DNA from: Nocardioides malaquae
Lineage (GTDB): Bacteria > Actinomycetota > Actinomycetes > Propionibacteriales > Nocardioidaceae
Direction of reading: 5' to 3'
NCBI RefSeq assembly: GCF_015070385.1
Contig: NZ_JADCSA010000014.1
Span: 1 to 64,000, forward strand
DNA length: 64,000 nucleotides
In this document: positions 1-8,025 of the stretch, piece after piece
Position numbering within the stretch: position 1 is the first letter of the stretch
Layout of the letters: every line of letters starts with the position of its first letter
Position numbers and translations under genes: made by a program
Notes under the pieces: generated by a model
Database searches by the model: none
Seen by the model: the letters and a program-made list of their open reading frames with translations, nothing else
What the model was told of the DNA's origin: nothing

Positions 1-500
1 CGGGTGAGGAAGGTGGCCTCCTCGACGGCGGAGTCACCACCGCCGACGACCGCGATCACCTTGTCGCGGAAGAAGAACCCGTCGCAGGTGGCGCACCAGG
101 AGACGCCGCGGCCCGAGAGCTCGTCCTCACGGGGCAGCCCGAGCTTGCGGTAGGCCGAGCCGGTCGCCAGGATCACCGAGCGCGCCGTGTAGGTCTGGTC
201 GTAGGTCTTGACGACCTTGACGTCGCCGGTGAGGTCGACCTCGACCACGTCGTCGGTCACGAGCTCGGCGCCGAAGCGCTCGGCCTGGGCCCGCATCTCG
301 TCCATCAGGGCCGGGCCCATGATGCCGTCACGGAAGCCGGGGAAGTTCTCGACCTCGGTGGTGTTCATCAGCGCGCCGCCGGCGGTGACGGAGCCCTCGA
401 AGACCAGCGGCGCCAGGTTGGCGCGGGCCGCGTAGACGGCGGCCGTGTAGCCGGAGGGGCCGGAGCCGATGATGATCACGTTGCGCGGCTGGTCGGACAT
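1..500 (-). CDS. trxB: Thioredoxin reductase, partial (3' part beyond the left edge)
   Basis: NADPH-dependent FAD enzyme that reduces thioredoxin in the cytosol. Read leftward from the ATG at 500, the protein opens with the FAD dinucleotide fold [13 protein letters not shown], carries the redox motif [11 protein letters not shown] near position 100 and the NADPH fold [14 protein letters not shown] at the window edge, in the order normal for the family. About 166 residues are present; the C-terminal half lies outside. ATG 500 is preceded by GAGGA five bases upstream; an in-frame ATG at 509 also has AAGGA before it, so the start could be three residues longer. The 71 bases to arsC hold nothing I recognise. 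Confidence 0.95.
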   Translation of the reverse strand, partial: MSDQPRNVIIIGSGPSGYTAAVYAARANLAPLVFEGSVTAGGALMNTTEVENFPGFRDGIMGPALMDEMRAQAERFGAELVTDDVVEVDLTGDVKVVKTYDQTYTARSVILATGSAYRKLGLPREDELSGRGVSWCATCDGFFFRDKVIAVVGGGDSAVEEATFLT

Positions 501-571
501 GTTCCTCATTCCTTGACGGACATTCGGGGCCCAGCCCCGCGGCAGACGTGGTCCACCGCGGGGCGTGGAGC

Positions 572-1258
572 TCAGACGGGTGCGATCTCCGCCAGTAGCG
601 TCTTGACGCGGGCTTCGATCTCGTCGCGGATCGGACGTACGGCGTCGATGCCCTTGCCCGCCGGATCAACGAGGGCCCAGTCCTCGTAGCGCTTTCCGGG
701 GAAGATGGGGCAGGCATCGCCACACCCCATGGTGATCACGACGTCGGAGGCGGCCACGTCCTCGGTCAGCAACTTGGTGGGGACTTCGGCGGTGATGTCG
801 ATGCCGACCTCTGCCATCGCTTCGACCGCGGCGGGGTTGATCGTCTCCGCGGGCGCGGAACCAGCCGAGCGCACGACGACACGATCTGCGCCGTGGTGGC
901 GCAGGAAACCGGCGGCCATTTGGGAGCGGCCAGCGTTGTGGACGCAGACGAAGAGAACTTCGGGCACGGTGGTCATGAGGATGTCTTTCTCCTGATTGGC
1001 GGCCTGCACGAGAGCCGCGTGGGCGATTTTTGCAGTGAGAACGGGGAGGTAATTGTTGATACGTGCCTCGTCCGCGATCCGCTCGTAGGCGTCGGTGACG
1101 TAGGCGTGGACGGTTTCAGGGCCGAATAGTCCGGAGAACTGCGGGTTCAGGTCCTCGGCGATCCGGCGGAGCAGTTGCGCAGGTTCGAGCAGATGCCATC
1201 CCCTTCGATCCGTGCCGCTGGACCGCGGTATCCCGGACGCTTGGCGCTCGGATGTCAT
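572..1258 (-). CDS. arsC: Arsenate reductase with N-terminal three-helix domain
   Basis: Reduces arsenate to arsenite in the cytosol; actinobacterial relatives use mycothiol or thioredoxin. The 228-residue protein has two parts. Residues 1-95 form a helical domain ([33 protein letters not shown]) of the three-helix-bundle type found before some actinobacterial ArsC proteins. Residues 99-228 are a low-molecular-weight phosphatase fold with the P-loop CVHNAGRS (Cys105 to Arg111), a second cysteine pair in MGCGDAC (Cys179, Cys183) and the acid in DPAGKG (Asp198). The start at 1258 has a strong GAAGGAGA site and overlaps the acr3 stop as ATGA, so it is translated after acr3. A shorter start at the internal ATG before the phosphatase domain is possible but has no better site. 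Confidence 0.9.
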   Translation of the reverse strand: MTSERQASGIPRSSGTDRRGWHLLEPAQLLRRIAEDLNPQFSGLFGPETVHAYVTDAYERIADEARINNYLPVLTAKIAHAALVQAANQEKDILMTTVPEVLFVCVHNAGRSQMAAGFLRHHGADRVVVRSAGSAPAETINPAAVEAMAEVGIDITAEVPTKLLTEDVAASDVVITMGCGDACPIFPGKRYEDWALVDPAGKGIDAVRPIRDEIEARVKTLLAEIAPV

Positions 1259-2346
1259 CGGCTCTCCTTCGCCGGGGCCGAAGGAAAGTAGCGGCGGCGG
1301 GCCCACAGCGACACGTAAACAAGTCCGACGAGCACCGGGACCTCGATCAGCGGACCGACGACACCGGCCAGGGCCTGTCCGGACGTGACGCCGAAGACCC
1401 CGATCGCCACGGCGATGGCCAGCTCGAAGTTGTTTCCCGCAGCGGTGAAGGCGAGCGAGGTGGTGCGCTCGTAACCCAAGCCCACTGCCCTGCCCAGGGC
1501 GAACCCTCCGATCCACATCACGGTGAAGTACGCCAGAAGCGGCAGCGCGATCCGGGCCACGTCGAGGGGTTGATTGGTGATCGCGTCGCCCTGAAGGGCG
1601 AAGAGGACAACGATGGTGAACAGAAGCCCGTAGAGCGCTACCGGTCCCACCCGCGGCAGAAACTTGTCCTCGTACCACTCCCGCCCCTTGTCCCGCTCAC
1701 CGAAGAAGCGGGTGAGGAAGCCGGCGACCAGCGGGATGCCGAGGAAGATCAGCACGGACTTGGTGATGTCCCACGCCGAGACGTCCAGCGTCTCTCCGTC
1801 ACCCAGGCCCAGCCAGGTGGGCAACAGGTCGAGGTAGAACCAGCCTAGTGCGCCGAACGCGATGATCTGGAAGACGGAGTTGATCGCGACCAGCACGGTG
1901 GCCGCTTCGCGGTCACCGCAGGCCATGTCGTTCCAGATCATCACCATGGCGATGCAGCGGGCGAGTCCGACGATGATCAGGCCGGTGCGGTACTCCGGGA
2001 GATCGGGCAGCAGCAGCCAGGCCAGGGCGAACATCAGCGCCGGTCCGAGGACCCAGTTGAGCAGGATCGAGCTCCACAGCAGCCGCTTGTCAGCGGTGAC
2101 GTGGCCCAGCTCGTCGTAGCGGACCTTGGCCAGCACCGGATACATCATCACCAGCAGGCCCAGGGCGATGACGATCGACACGTTGCCGATCTCTACGGCC
2201 GCCAAGGCCTCGTCCAGGCCGGGCACGAGACGCCCCAGAACCAGACCGAGGACCATCGCGATCCCGATCCAGACCGGGAGCAGACGGTTGAGGGTGGAGA
2301 GCCGCTCGAGGCCCGCAGTTTCAGCCGGAGGCGCCTGGACACTCAT
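1255..2346 (-). CDS. acr3: Arsenite efflux permease, ACR3 family
   Basis: Exports arsenite across the cytoplasmic membrane by proton antiport. The 363-residue protein has about ten hydrophobic segments and the family's key residues: the cysteine in GLARCIAMVMIWNDMACGD (Cys131) and the glutamate in TAAGNNFELAIAVAIGVFG (Glu308), which correspond to the essential Cys and Glu of characterised ACR3 proteins. ATG 2346 overlaps the arsR stop (ATGA), and its own stop overlaps the arsC start the same way, giving the order arsR-acr3-arsC in one leftward unit. It is a free-standing ACR3, not fused to ArsC as in M. tuberculosis. Confidence 0.95.
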   Translation of the reverse strand: MSVQAPPAETAGLERLSTLNRLLPVWIGIAMVLGLVLGRLVPGLDEALAAVEIGNVSIVIALGLLVMMYPVLAKVRYDELGHVTADKRLLWSSILLNWVLGPALMFALAWLLLPDLPEYRTGLIIVGLARCIAMVMIWNDMACGDREAATVLVAINSVFQIIAFGALGWFYLDLLPTWLGLGDGETLDVSAWDITKSVLIFLGIPLVAGFLTRFFGERDKGREWYEDKFLPRVGPVALYGLLFTIVVLFALQGDAITNQPLDVARIALPLLAYFTVMWIGGFALGRAVGLGYERTTSLAFTAAGNNFELAIAVAIGVFGVTSGQALAGVVGPLIEVPVLVGLVYVSLWARRRYFPSAPAKESR

Positions 2347-2699
2347 GCCGGCACCGCCGTCTGGAAGAGGCTTCCCAGAGCAGGCATTGCCTCGGCCCGT
2401 ACGGAGTAATACACCCACGTGCCGCGACGTTCGCGGCTCACCAGACCCACATCGTGGAGCACCTTGAGATGATGACTGATCGTGGGCTGGGACAGGTCGA
2501 ACGAGGGCAGGAGGTCGCACACGCAGGCCTCTCCCCCTTCATGGGAGAGGATCAGGGACATCAACCGCAGACGGGCCGGGTCGCCGAGAGCTTTGAGGAG
2601 CGGAGCGACCTGCTCGGCCTGCCCGGCATCCATCGGCTCGACAGCCAGGGACGTGCAGCACTCGAGCGCATCGCTGGGAGCACACACCGATTTCGACAT
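2343..2699 (-). CDS. arsR: ArsR-family arsenite-responsive repressor (first copy)
   Basis: Winged-helix dimeric repressor released from DNA by As(III). The 118 residues carry a vicinal cysteine pair near the N terminus (Cys14-Cys15 in DALECC), a pair in the recognition region (ACVCDL, Cys59 and Cys61) and the HTH helix LSQPTISHHLKVL. The Cys15/16/55 arrangement of Corynebacterium glutamicum ArsR is the closest known pattern, so I infer a similar three-cysteine metal site. ATG 2699 has no Shine-Dalgarno, and an imperfect dyad ends immediately before it, so a leaderless autoregulated transcript is likely. It heads arsR-acr3-arsC. Confidence 0.93.
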   Translation of the reverse strand: MSKSVCAPSDALECCTSLAVEPMDAGQAEQVAPLLKALGDPARLRLMSLILSHEGGEACVCDLLPSFDLSQPTISHHLKVLHDVGLVSRERRGTWVYYSVRAEAMPALGSLFQTAVPA

Positions 2700-2700
2700 G

Positions 2701-2714
2701 CGTCTATATTGACG
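2701..2714. promoter_or_regulatory. Candidate ArsR operator in front of arsR-acr3-arsC
   Basis: CGTCTATATTGACG is a 14-bp dyad with one mismatched pair, lying directly upstream of the arsR ATG at 2699. Read toward arsR it contains GTCAATATA, which is also found in front of the second arsR at 5164-5172. Its AT-rich centre is at -10 distance from the start codon, so bound repressor would cover the promoter. Assignment as operator is inference from position, symmetry and the shared word. Confidence 0.5.
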
Positions 2715-2723
2715 AGTCTGGAA

Positions 2724-3804
2724 TCATTTGTCACGCGGCTCCGATGAACGGCCGGTGAACAGTCGCCGCCCCTCACCTCCGGTCGCTCTCCCCAGGAGTT
2801 CGGTCCTCGAGTCTGGGAGACTGACGGTTTTAGGCTCTCTGGCGGCGACAATCGCCAATATGGTCGCGAGGCCGGCGGTTGCCGTGAGGACCGCGTACAG
2901 CCCCGCGTAGCTTCCGGTCGCTTCCACGATCAAGGCACCCAGCAGAGGCGCCAGGGCGCTGGCCGCGAGCACCGGCGCGTTGTACACGCCACTGACGGCT
3001 GCGTATCTTTGGGGACCCCAGTGGTCACTGACCAGGGTGGCGCCGACGAGGGTGAACAGACCTCGTGAGGCGCCCGCAAGGACGGCGAGCGTGACGAGGA
3101 CGAGGACGAGGCCGGGTCCGGGGATGGTGACGAATCCGAGCAGGGCGGCCCCCATGGCCGCGATCACCACGACTGCCCGCGCCTGTGGGGTGAGTCGGGA
3201 GGTCAGCCAGGGATAGAACACGCGGCCAAGCACCTGTCCGGCGCCGCCCAGGCCCAGGGCCCAGGCGGCACTCGAGGGGGCCATGCCGCGATCAATCAGG
3301 AGGGGAACCAGGTAGACCATCGAGGCGTACGAGACGAACGCCATGAGCGTGCCGGCGGCAGTTGCGAGGACGAAAGTACGGCTCCTGAGGATGTGGCGGT
3401 CACTGACGCGGGTGGGTGCACGCACTTGCTGCCCCCGCGAGCACCCATGCGGCGAAGAAGAGCGCGTAGTTGGGGGTCCAGGCGAGCATCACGATCGCTA
3501 CGGTCCCGGCTACGCTGCCGGTCGACATGACCGTCCAGGGTCCGCGGTTCTGCAGGATCCGACCGGTGAAGATGCCAACCACTCCCCCGGTCACGCTGCC
3601 CATCGAGAAGGCGGCCGTGATGGCGGTGCGACTCCATCCCGTATCGGTCGCGATCTGGGGAAGCAGGATCGTGAAGGCGTAGAAGATGACTCCGTAGCTG
3701 ACGATCTCCGTCACGCACAGGCCCGCCAGGACCACGCGCAGGGAGCTGCGGCTCAGGGCCGGTCTCCCCGCAACGCGATCCTCAGGAGACGACAGGCCCT
3801 GCAC
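2724..3804 (-). pseudogene. MFS transporter, broken by internal deletion and frameshift
   Basis: Two pieces of one major facilitator protein lie in different frames. The upstream piece (about 3804 to 3400) encodes four membrane segments, including VVLAGLCVTEIVSYGVIFY and ending in FFAAWVLAGAASA, then runs into a stop at 3400. The downstream piece (3425 to 2724) begins at the hydrophilic linker RAPTRVSDRHILRSRTF and gives six more segments ending in LYAVLTATAGLATILAIVAA. A normal 12-segment member of about 400 residues would have segments 5 and 6 between them, so roughly 80-100 codons are missing together with the frame change. The start is uncertain: a GTG at 3804 overlaps the end of the preceding flavoprotein gene. 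Intact relatives sit in ars operons; this copy cannot make a full transporter. Confidence 0.8.
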
Positions 3805-5104
3805 CCAGCTGCACCAGCTCAGGGGCCGAACCACAGCAGCCGCCCTCGGAAGCGGCGTCGGGCTCGTCGTAGAGACCCGAACCGCCGCAGACACCTGTGT
3901 CGGGCAGCACGAGCTCCACGCGCGCAGCTGATTCGACGTCGCCGGCCAGCATCGCCACGACGCTGCGCACCTGCTCATAGCCCGTCATGGCCAGGAACGT
4001 CGGGGCTCGGCCGTAGGACTTCATCCCGACCATGTAGAAGTTCGGCTCGTCGGAATGTGCGAGGTCGGCGGCACCGGTCGCCTGGACGGAGCCGCAGGAG
4101 TGGATGTTCGGGTCCACCTCCGCCGCCACCCGCCGAGGTGCTTCCAGGGTTGGGTCGAGGTCGAGGCGCAGTTCGGAGAGGAACGTCAGGTCCGGACGGA
4201 AGCCGGTCAGGGCCACCACCGTGTCGGCAGCGGGCAGCGCCCGGCCGTCCTCGGCGACCACAGCGACCTGGTCGCCGACGCGGCGGATCTCGCTGGTCCG
4301 GAAGCCGGTGACGATGTCGACCCGTCCGGCCTCCACGGCTTCGCGGGCACGGACGCCGAGCGCTCCGCGGCGCTCCAGCTGGTCGTCGGCTCCACCGCCG
4401 AAGGTGTTTTCGGTGGTGGCGCGGCGCAGCGCCCACGTGATCGTGGTCCCAGCGTGATCCTGGGCGATGCGGTCAAGTTCGAGGATCGCGTTGAGCGCGG
4501 AGTCTCCCGCCCCGAGCACCACGGTGTGCTTACCTGCGAACGCCTCGGGGTCGTGCCGGTCCGGGACGCCGTAGCGAAGCTTGTCGGCGCATGCGATTTC
4601 CCCCAGAGCGGGGAGGCCGTCAGCACCGGCAGGGCTCGGGGTGCGCCACGTTCCAGAGGCATCGATGACCGCTCGGGCCTCGATCAGAGCCTCGTGACCC
4701 GCCCCGTTCACGACATGGACGGTGAACGTCTGATCGCCGCGTTCGGCATCCACGAGCCGGTCGCGTCCCTTCCGAGACACGCCTGTCACGCGGGTGTCGT
4801 AGCGGATCCACTGCGCCAGCGCCGCCCCCAGAGGCGCCAGGTAGGACTCCACCCACTCAGCTCCGGTCGGGTACCCCTCGGTGGGTGCCACCCACCCCGA
4901 GGGCTGCAGGATGTCCACCGCTGCACGGTCCATCAGTTCGGGCCACGGGGAGAAGAGTCGGACGTGCCCCCACTCGGCCACGGCAGCCCCGGGTCCATCG
5001 CCCAACTCCAGCACCAAGGGCACCAAGCCCCGCTCGCGCAGGTGGGCGGCAGCAGCCAGCCCCTGCGGTCCCGCACCGATCACAACAACAGGCAAGTCAC
5101 TCAT
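3782..5104 (-). CDS. FAD/NAD(P)H flavoprotein monooxygenase-like, arsenic-associated
   Basis: Class B flavoprotein of 440 residues, substrate unknown. The FAD fold is GAGPQGLAAAAHL (from residue 10), the NAD(P) fold is VVLGAGDSALNAI, and ALTGFRPDL is the C-terminal ATG/TGF motif of such oxidoreductases. The last 45 residues form a cysteine tail: VCGGSGL (Cys406) and GGCCGS (Cys423-Cys424). Proteins of this type occur in ars operons of actinobacteria; the tail suggests thiol or As(III) binding, which is inference. ATG 5104 has GAGGA eight bases upstream. It is divergent from the second arsR and reads toward the broken MFS gene, arsR, acr3 and arsC, so the whole left arm may be one operon with an internal arsR promoter. 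Confidence 0.8.
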   Translation of the reverse strand: MSDLPVVVIGAGPQGLAAAAHLRERGLVPLVLELGDGPGAAVAEWGHVRLFSPWPELMDRAAVDILQPSGWVAPTEGYPTGAEWVESYLAPLGAALAQWIRYDTRVTGVSRKGRDRLVDAERGDQTFTVHVVNGAGHEALIEARAVIDASGTWRTPSPAGADGLPALGEIACADKLRYGVPDRHDPEAFAGKHTVVLGAGDSALNAILELDRIAQDHAGTTITWALRRATTENTFGGGADDQLERRGALGVRAREAVEAGRVDIVTGFRTSEIRRVGDQVAVVAEDGRALPAADTVVALTGFRPDLTFLSELRLDLDPTLEAPRRVAAEVDPNIHSCGSVQATGAADLAHSDEPNFYMVGMKSYGRAPTFLAMTGYEQVRSVVAMLAGDVESAARVELVLPDTGVCGGSGLYDEPDAASEGGCCGSAPELVQLGAGPVVS

Positions 5105-5128
5105 CAAACCATCCTCGCATTCACGTTC

Positions 5129-5172
5129 GTCGATATGTTCACCCTAGCCACGCATCGACAGATGTCAATATA
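5129..5172. promoter_or_regulatory. Divergent promoter/operator region between the flavoprotein gene and second arsR
   Basis: The 85-bp gap holds several ArsR-like words. CGTCGATATGTTC at 5129-5141 resembles the dyad at 2701-2714 and sits at promoter distance from the leftward flavoprotein gene. An imperfect 16-bp dyad, ATCGACAGATGTCAAT, lies at 5154-5169, and GTCAATATA at 5164-5172 is identical to the word in front of the first arsR. The simplest reading is that both divergent transcripts are repressed by an ArsR protein bound here. Confidence 0.45.
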
Positions 5173-5189
5173 TGGGCGATGATGGCGAC

Positions 5190-5546
5190 ATGAACACCCA
5201 TGCACCTCTGGATGAGATCGAGTCCTTGGCGGGCTGCTGTTCCCCGGTGACTGCTGGCGTCGTCACCGACGAAGTCGCTGTGACGCTCGCCAAAATGTTC
5301 AAGGCCCTCGGTGACCCGGCGCGGGTCAAGCTCATCTCGCTCATCGCAGCGTCGCCTGACGGTGAGGCATGTGTGTGTGACCTCACTGGACCGGTGGGTC
5401 TTGCTCAGCCGACCATCTCGCACCACATGAAGCAGCTGGTCGAGGCCGGGCTCGTGAGCCGCGAGCAGCGCGGACGCTGGGCCTACTACCGCATCCAGGA
5501 AACCGGATTGACCACGCTGGCATCCGCGCTGGCGCACACCAGCTAG
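5190..5546 (+). CDS. arsR: ArsR-family repressor (second copy)
   Basis: Second arsenite-type repressor, 118 residues from the ATG at 5190. It has the same cysteine layout as the first copy: an N-terminal pair in SLAGCCSPV and ACVCDL in the recognition region, with the HTH LAQPTISHHMKQLVEAGLV. The two ArsR proteins are similar but clearly not recent duplicates. An in-frame ATG at 5172 would add six residues but falls inside the candidate operator, so 5190 is preferred; neither start has a good ribosome site. The gene points away from the flavoprotein gene and converges on arsO, with which it shares the palindromic stop CTAG. Confidence 0.9.
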   Translation: MNTHAPLDEIESLAGCCSPVTAGVVTDEVAVTLAKMFKALGDPARVKLISLIAASPDGEACVCDLTGPVGLAQPTISHHMKQLVEAGLVSREQRGRWAYYRIQETGLTTLASALAHTS

Positions 5547-6673
5547 GAGAGGTCGCCAACGACTGCGACAGCCGTGGCGCGAGCAGACGGCCCAACTCCA
5601 GCGAGGGTCGCGGAGGCAGGCCCGGTCCAGTCGCCGTATCCGACCAGATGAAGCCGCGGCTCCTCCAGCGCCTGGGTGCCCGACGCTCCGCCGACTGGCA
5701 CGTAGCCACGCTCCGTCCGCAGCCTGAGTGGGCGCAGGTGTCGTAGAGCCGGGCGGAACCCGGTGCACCAGATGATCGCGTCGGCGTCCCTCGTGGTGCC
5801 GTCCGCCCATCCGATCCCATTCGGGACGAGGCGGGAGAACATCGGAAGGGAGTGGAGCACTCCACGCTCGCGGGCGTCCTTCACACTGTCCACCATCACG
5901 ATGTCTCCGAGTCCCGCGACGCCACTGTGCTCTCGCCCCTCTTCCAGCGCCGTGATCCGGGCTCTGGCAGTGGTGAACAGGACCCGTCCATCCACGTCGT
6001 CGGGCAGGAACCGCGGGGGCCGGGTAGTGACCCACGTGGTGTCAGCCACCACGGAGACCTCGGCAAGGATCTGCGCAGCCGAGTTCCCGCCACCGACGAC
6101 CACGACCCGTTGTCCCGCGAAGTCGTCGGGGCCTTGGTAGTCAACGGTGTGAACCTGCCGTCCGGCGAACTCCCTCATGCCCGGATAGGTCGGCCAGAAG
6201 GGACGATCCCATGTGCCGGTCGCGGAGACCACCCGCTGAGCAGCCCAGGCATGCCCTCCGGACGTCACGATCAGTCGACCGTTCGGAGACTCGTCGTCCC
6301 GCGCCACCCCCTCGACCCGGCGAGGGCGTTGCACACGCAGGTCATACCTCTCCTCGTACCGGGTGAGGTAGTCCACGACATGGTCTCGCGGAGGGAATCC
6401 GCGCGCGGCGTCATCCCATGGCGGCATCATCCAGCCCGGCAGCGACGAGAAGCCGGCGGGCGAGAACAGTCGAAGACTTGGCCAGGTCCGTGGCCATGCT
6501 CCGCCAGGGCCTTCGGCAGCGTCGAGGATGACGAAGTCGCTACCCGGAACCAACCCTGCACGCTGCAGGTAGAACCCGGTGGCCAATCCTGCCTGGCCAG
6601 CGCCGATGACGACGACGCCCGCCTCTACCTCAGCAACCCGCTCCAGGGAGGCGCTGTCATCATTGTCGACCAT
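5543..6673 (-). CDS. arsO: ArsO-type flavin-dependent monooxygenase
   Basis: NAD(P)H/FAD monooxygenase of 376 residues of the type annotated ArsO in arsenic operons; its arsenic substrate is not established. Visible motifs are the FAD fold GAGQAGLATGFYLQ, the region PRTWPSLRLFSPAGFSSLPG typical of this subfamily, the NADPH fold VVVGGGNSAAQILAEVS, and WCTGFRPAL near the C terminus. ATG 6673 is preceded by AAGGAG eight bases upstream. It converges on the second arsR; the two stops overlap at 5543-5546. It has no close upstream gene on its strand, so it needs its own promoter in 6674-6916. Confidence 0.85.
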   Translation of the reverse strand: MVDNDDSASLERVAEVEAGVVVIGAGQAGLATGFYLQRAGLVPGSDFVILDAAEGPGGAWPRTWPSLRLFSPAGFSSLPGWMMPPWDDAARGFPPRDHVVDYLTRYEERYDLRVQRPRRVEGVARDDESPNGRLIVTSGGHAWAAQRVVSATGTWDRPFWPTYPGMREFAGRQVHTVDYQGPDDFAGQRVVVVGGGNSAAQILAEVSVVADTTWVTTRPPRFLPDDVDGRVLFTTARARITALEEGREHSGVAGLGDIVMVDSVKDARERGVLHSLPMFSRLVPNGIGWADGTTRDADAIIWCTGFRPALRHLRPLRLRTERGYVPVGGASGTQALEEPRLHLVGYGDWTGPASATLAGVGPSARATAVAVVGDLS

Positions 6674-6916
6674 CAATGATGCTCCTTGGTTCCGGAAGTC
6701 GCAGGAACGATGGACCGGACCCACGCGCATGTACCTCTGGCTCCATCGACTCATGAGACACGGTAGACGAGCGGGCGACCGCATCGCAGAGGGCCTCACC
6801 GCCCGTCCAGCGCTCGCTTGGCGCACTCTGGGAACTCAGGGAGCAGAAGTGAACCCTGCGCACCTACAGAGACACGCGTGGTCAGCCTGACCACCCAGCC
6901 TCGCACTGGAGCAACC

Positions 6917-7126
6917 ATGTCCACCACCTCACGACGCCTCGTGTCCCTGAGCGAAGCAGCAGAGATCCTCGCCGTGTGCCCCAAGACAGTTCGCCGCTAC
7001 GTCTCCGAGGGACACCTCGAAGCGGTTCGCCTAGGCAGCAAGACCCTGCGGATCAGGGTCGAATCCACCGAGCGGTTCATCGACGCCTGCCCAGTCGGGG
7101 GCGGCTCGAAGCGGCTCTCGCGATGA
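6917..7126 (+). CDS. Excisionase-like MerR-type HTH protein (orphan)
   Basis: Small 69-residue DNA-binding protein: RLVSLSEAAEILAVCPKTVRRYVSEG is split here only by its wing, LEAVRLGSKTLRI, the usual layout of excisionase/recombination directionality factors. ATG 6917 has GGAG six bases upstream. Such genes normally precede a tyrosine integrase, but only 152 bases separate it from the tRNA-Val and no integrase frame fits there. I read it as the leftover of an integrated element; a free-standing regulator is the alternative. Confidence 0.75.
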   Translation: MSTTSRRLVSLSEAAEILAVCPKTVRRYVSEGHLEAVRLGSKTLRIRVESTERFIDACPVGGGSKRLSR

Positions 7127-7239
7127 TGCCAACTGTGGCGATTCGAATCCAAAGACTGATATGTGAGCGACCTCACGAGAGGGTCAAACGGGGACATCTA
7201 CGCCTGATCCTTGTTCCCCGTATGTTCCCCGAAACGGAA

Positions 7240-7261
7240 AGAGCCCCTCAAAAGGGGCTCT
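7240..7261 (-). terminator. Intrinsic terminator of tRNA-Val
   Basis: On the minus strand a perfect 9-bp stem, AGAGCCCCT/AGGGGCTCT, with loop TTTG is followed by a T-rich run. It lies 18 bases past the 3' end of tRNA-Val(CAC) and would end its leftward transcript. Confidence 0.8.
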
Positions 7262-7278
7262 GACCTGCGGTCTTACGG

Positions 7279-7350
7279 TGGGCGATACTGGGTTCGAACC
7301 AGTGACCTCTTCGGTGTGAACGAAGCGCGCTACCACTGCGCCAATCGCCC
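7279..7350 (-). tRNA. tRNA-Val (anticodon CAC)
   Basis: Cloverleaf of 72 bases on the minus strand: acceptor GGGCGAT pairs with ATCGCCC, D arm TGGCGCAGTGGTAGCGC, anticodon stem CTTCG/CGAAG around loop TTCACAC, T arm CACTGGTTCGAACCCAGT, discriminator A. CCA is not encoded. Its 3' end faces the excisionase gene and the ars locus, the usual orientation for a tRNA integration site. Confidence 0.95.
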
Positions 7351-7409
7351 GCGTGGTGCGTTGCGAAACACTAGCGCATGATTCCGGCCCGTTCACATCA
7401 GGGGGTGGC

Positions 7410-7901
7410 TCACTCCCCAGGGAGGTCCGGGAGCACGGTGACAATGCCCTGCATCCAATCCCACCCGTCGAGGGCGAGCTCGGGCCAGCCGAGCAGGTCA
7501 ACCAGCAAACCGACGACCAGAGCAGTGAGCACGACGGCCAGGACGCCGAGGGCGATCTGCCTGCGGCGTACGGCGGGGTCGATCTGCCGGGCCTTCTCCG
7601 CTGCCCGGTGGGCGGCGGCGCGGGCCGCGTCGAGCCAGCGGTCGGCCCAACGCCACTCGGTGGAGAGGATCGCCAGACCGAACAGCAGGCCCAGGATGCC
7701 GGGGCCCGGGGCCACCATCATCACCAGCCCCGCGATGATCACCAGGACGCCGATGAGGGTCACGACCATCTTCGTGATCAGTCCGGTCACCGGGTTGCGG
7801 TGCAGACGGGCGTGGAGTCGCGCCAGAAACCTCGGCCCGAAGTACTCCTCCTCGGCCTTCTCCAGCTCACGCTGGGTGTCACTGGTCACCTCGTCCGCCA
7901 C
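7410..7901 (-). CDS. PGPG-motif small membrane protein (TIGR02611-like)
   Basis: Membrane protein of 163 residues with no known activity. An acidic N terminus (EVTSDTQRELEKAEEEYF) is followed by two adjacent hydrophobic stretches, MVVTLIGVLVIIAGLVMMV and GILGLLFGLAIL, separated by APGPG, the family hallmark, then WADRWLDAARAAAHRAAEKA and a third segment IALGVLAVVLTALVVGLLV. The start is chosen at GTG 7901 because conserved-looking sequence begins there; GTG 7904 or ATG 7970 are possible and none has a clear ribosome site. It is divergent from the ssgA-like gene. Confidence 0.75.
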   Translation of the reverse strand: MADEVTSDTQRELEKAEEEYFGPRFLARLHARLHRNPVTGLITKMVVTLIGVLVIIAGLVMMVAPGPGILGLLFGLAILSTEWRWADRWLDAARAAAHRAAEKARQIDPAVRRRQIALGVLAVVLTALVVGLLVDLLGWPELALDGWDWMQGIVTVLPDLPGE

Positions 7902-8025
7902 CACGCGCCAAGGGTAGTCAGAACGCCCAACGAAACTTTCCCCAAAATGGTTGATGAGTTTCCGCGTCATGGCACATTGACACCTGCGTCTCACTACCAA
8001 CAGAGACACCAGTTGGAGGGTCCCC

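Noticed and set aside
501-571. Possible attachment site paired with the tRNA-Val 3' end
   Set aside because: No match to the tRNA 3' sequence in this gap.
7127-7278. Integrase fragment between the excisionase gene and tRNA-Val
   Set aside because: No frame shows the Arg-His-x-x-Arg or Tyr region of tyrosine integrases; only a terminator is certain.
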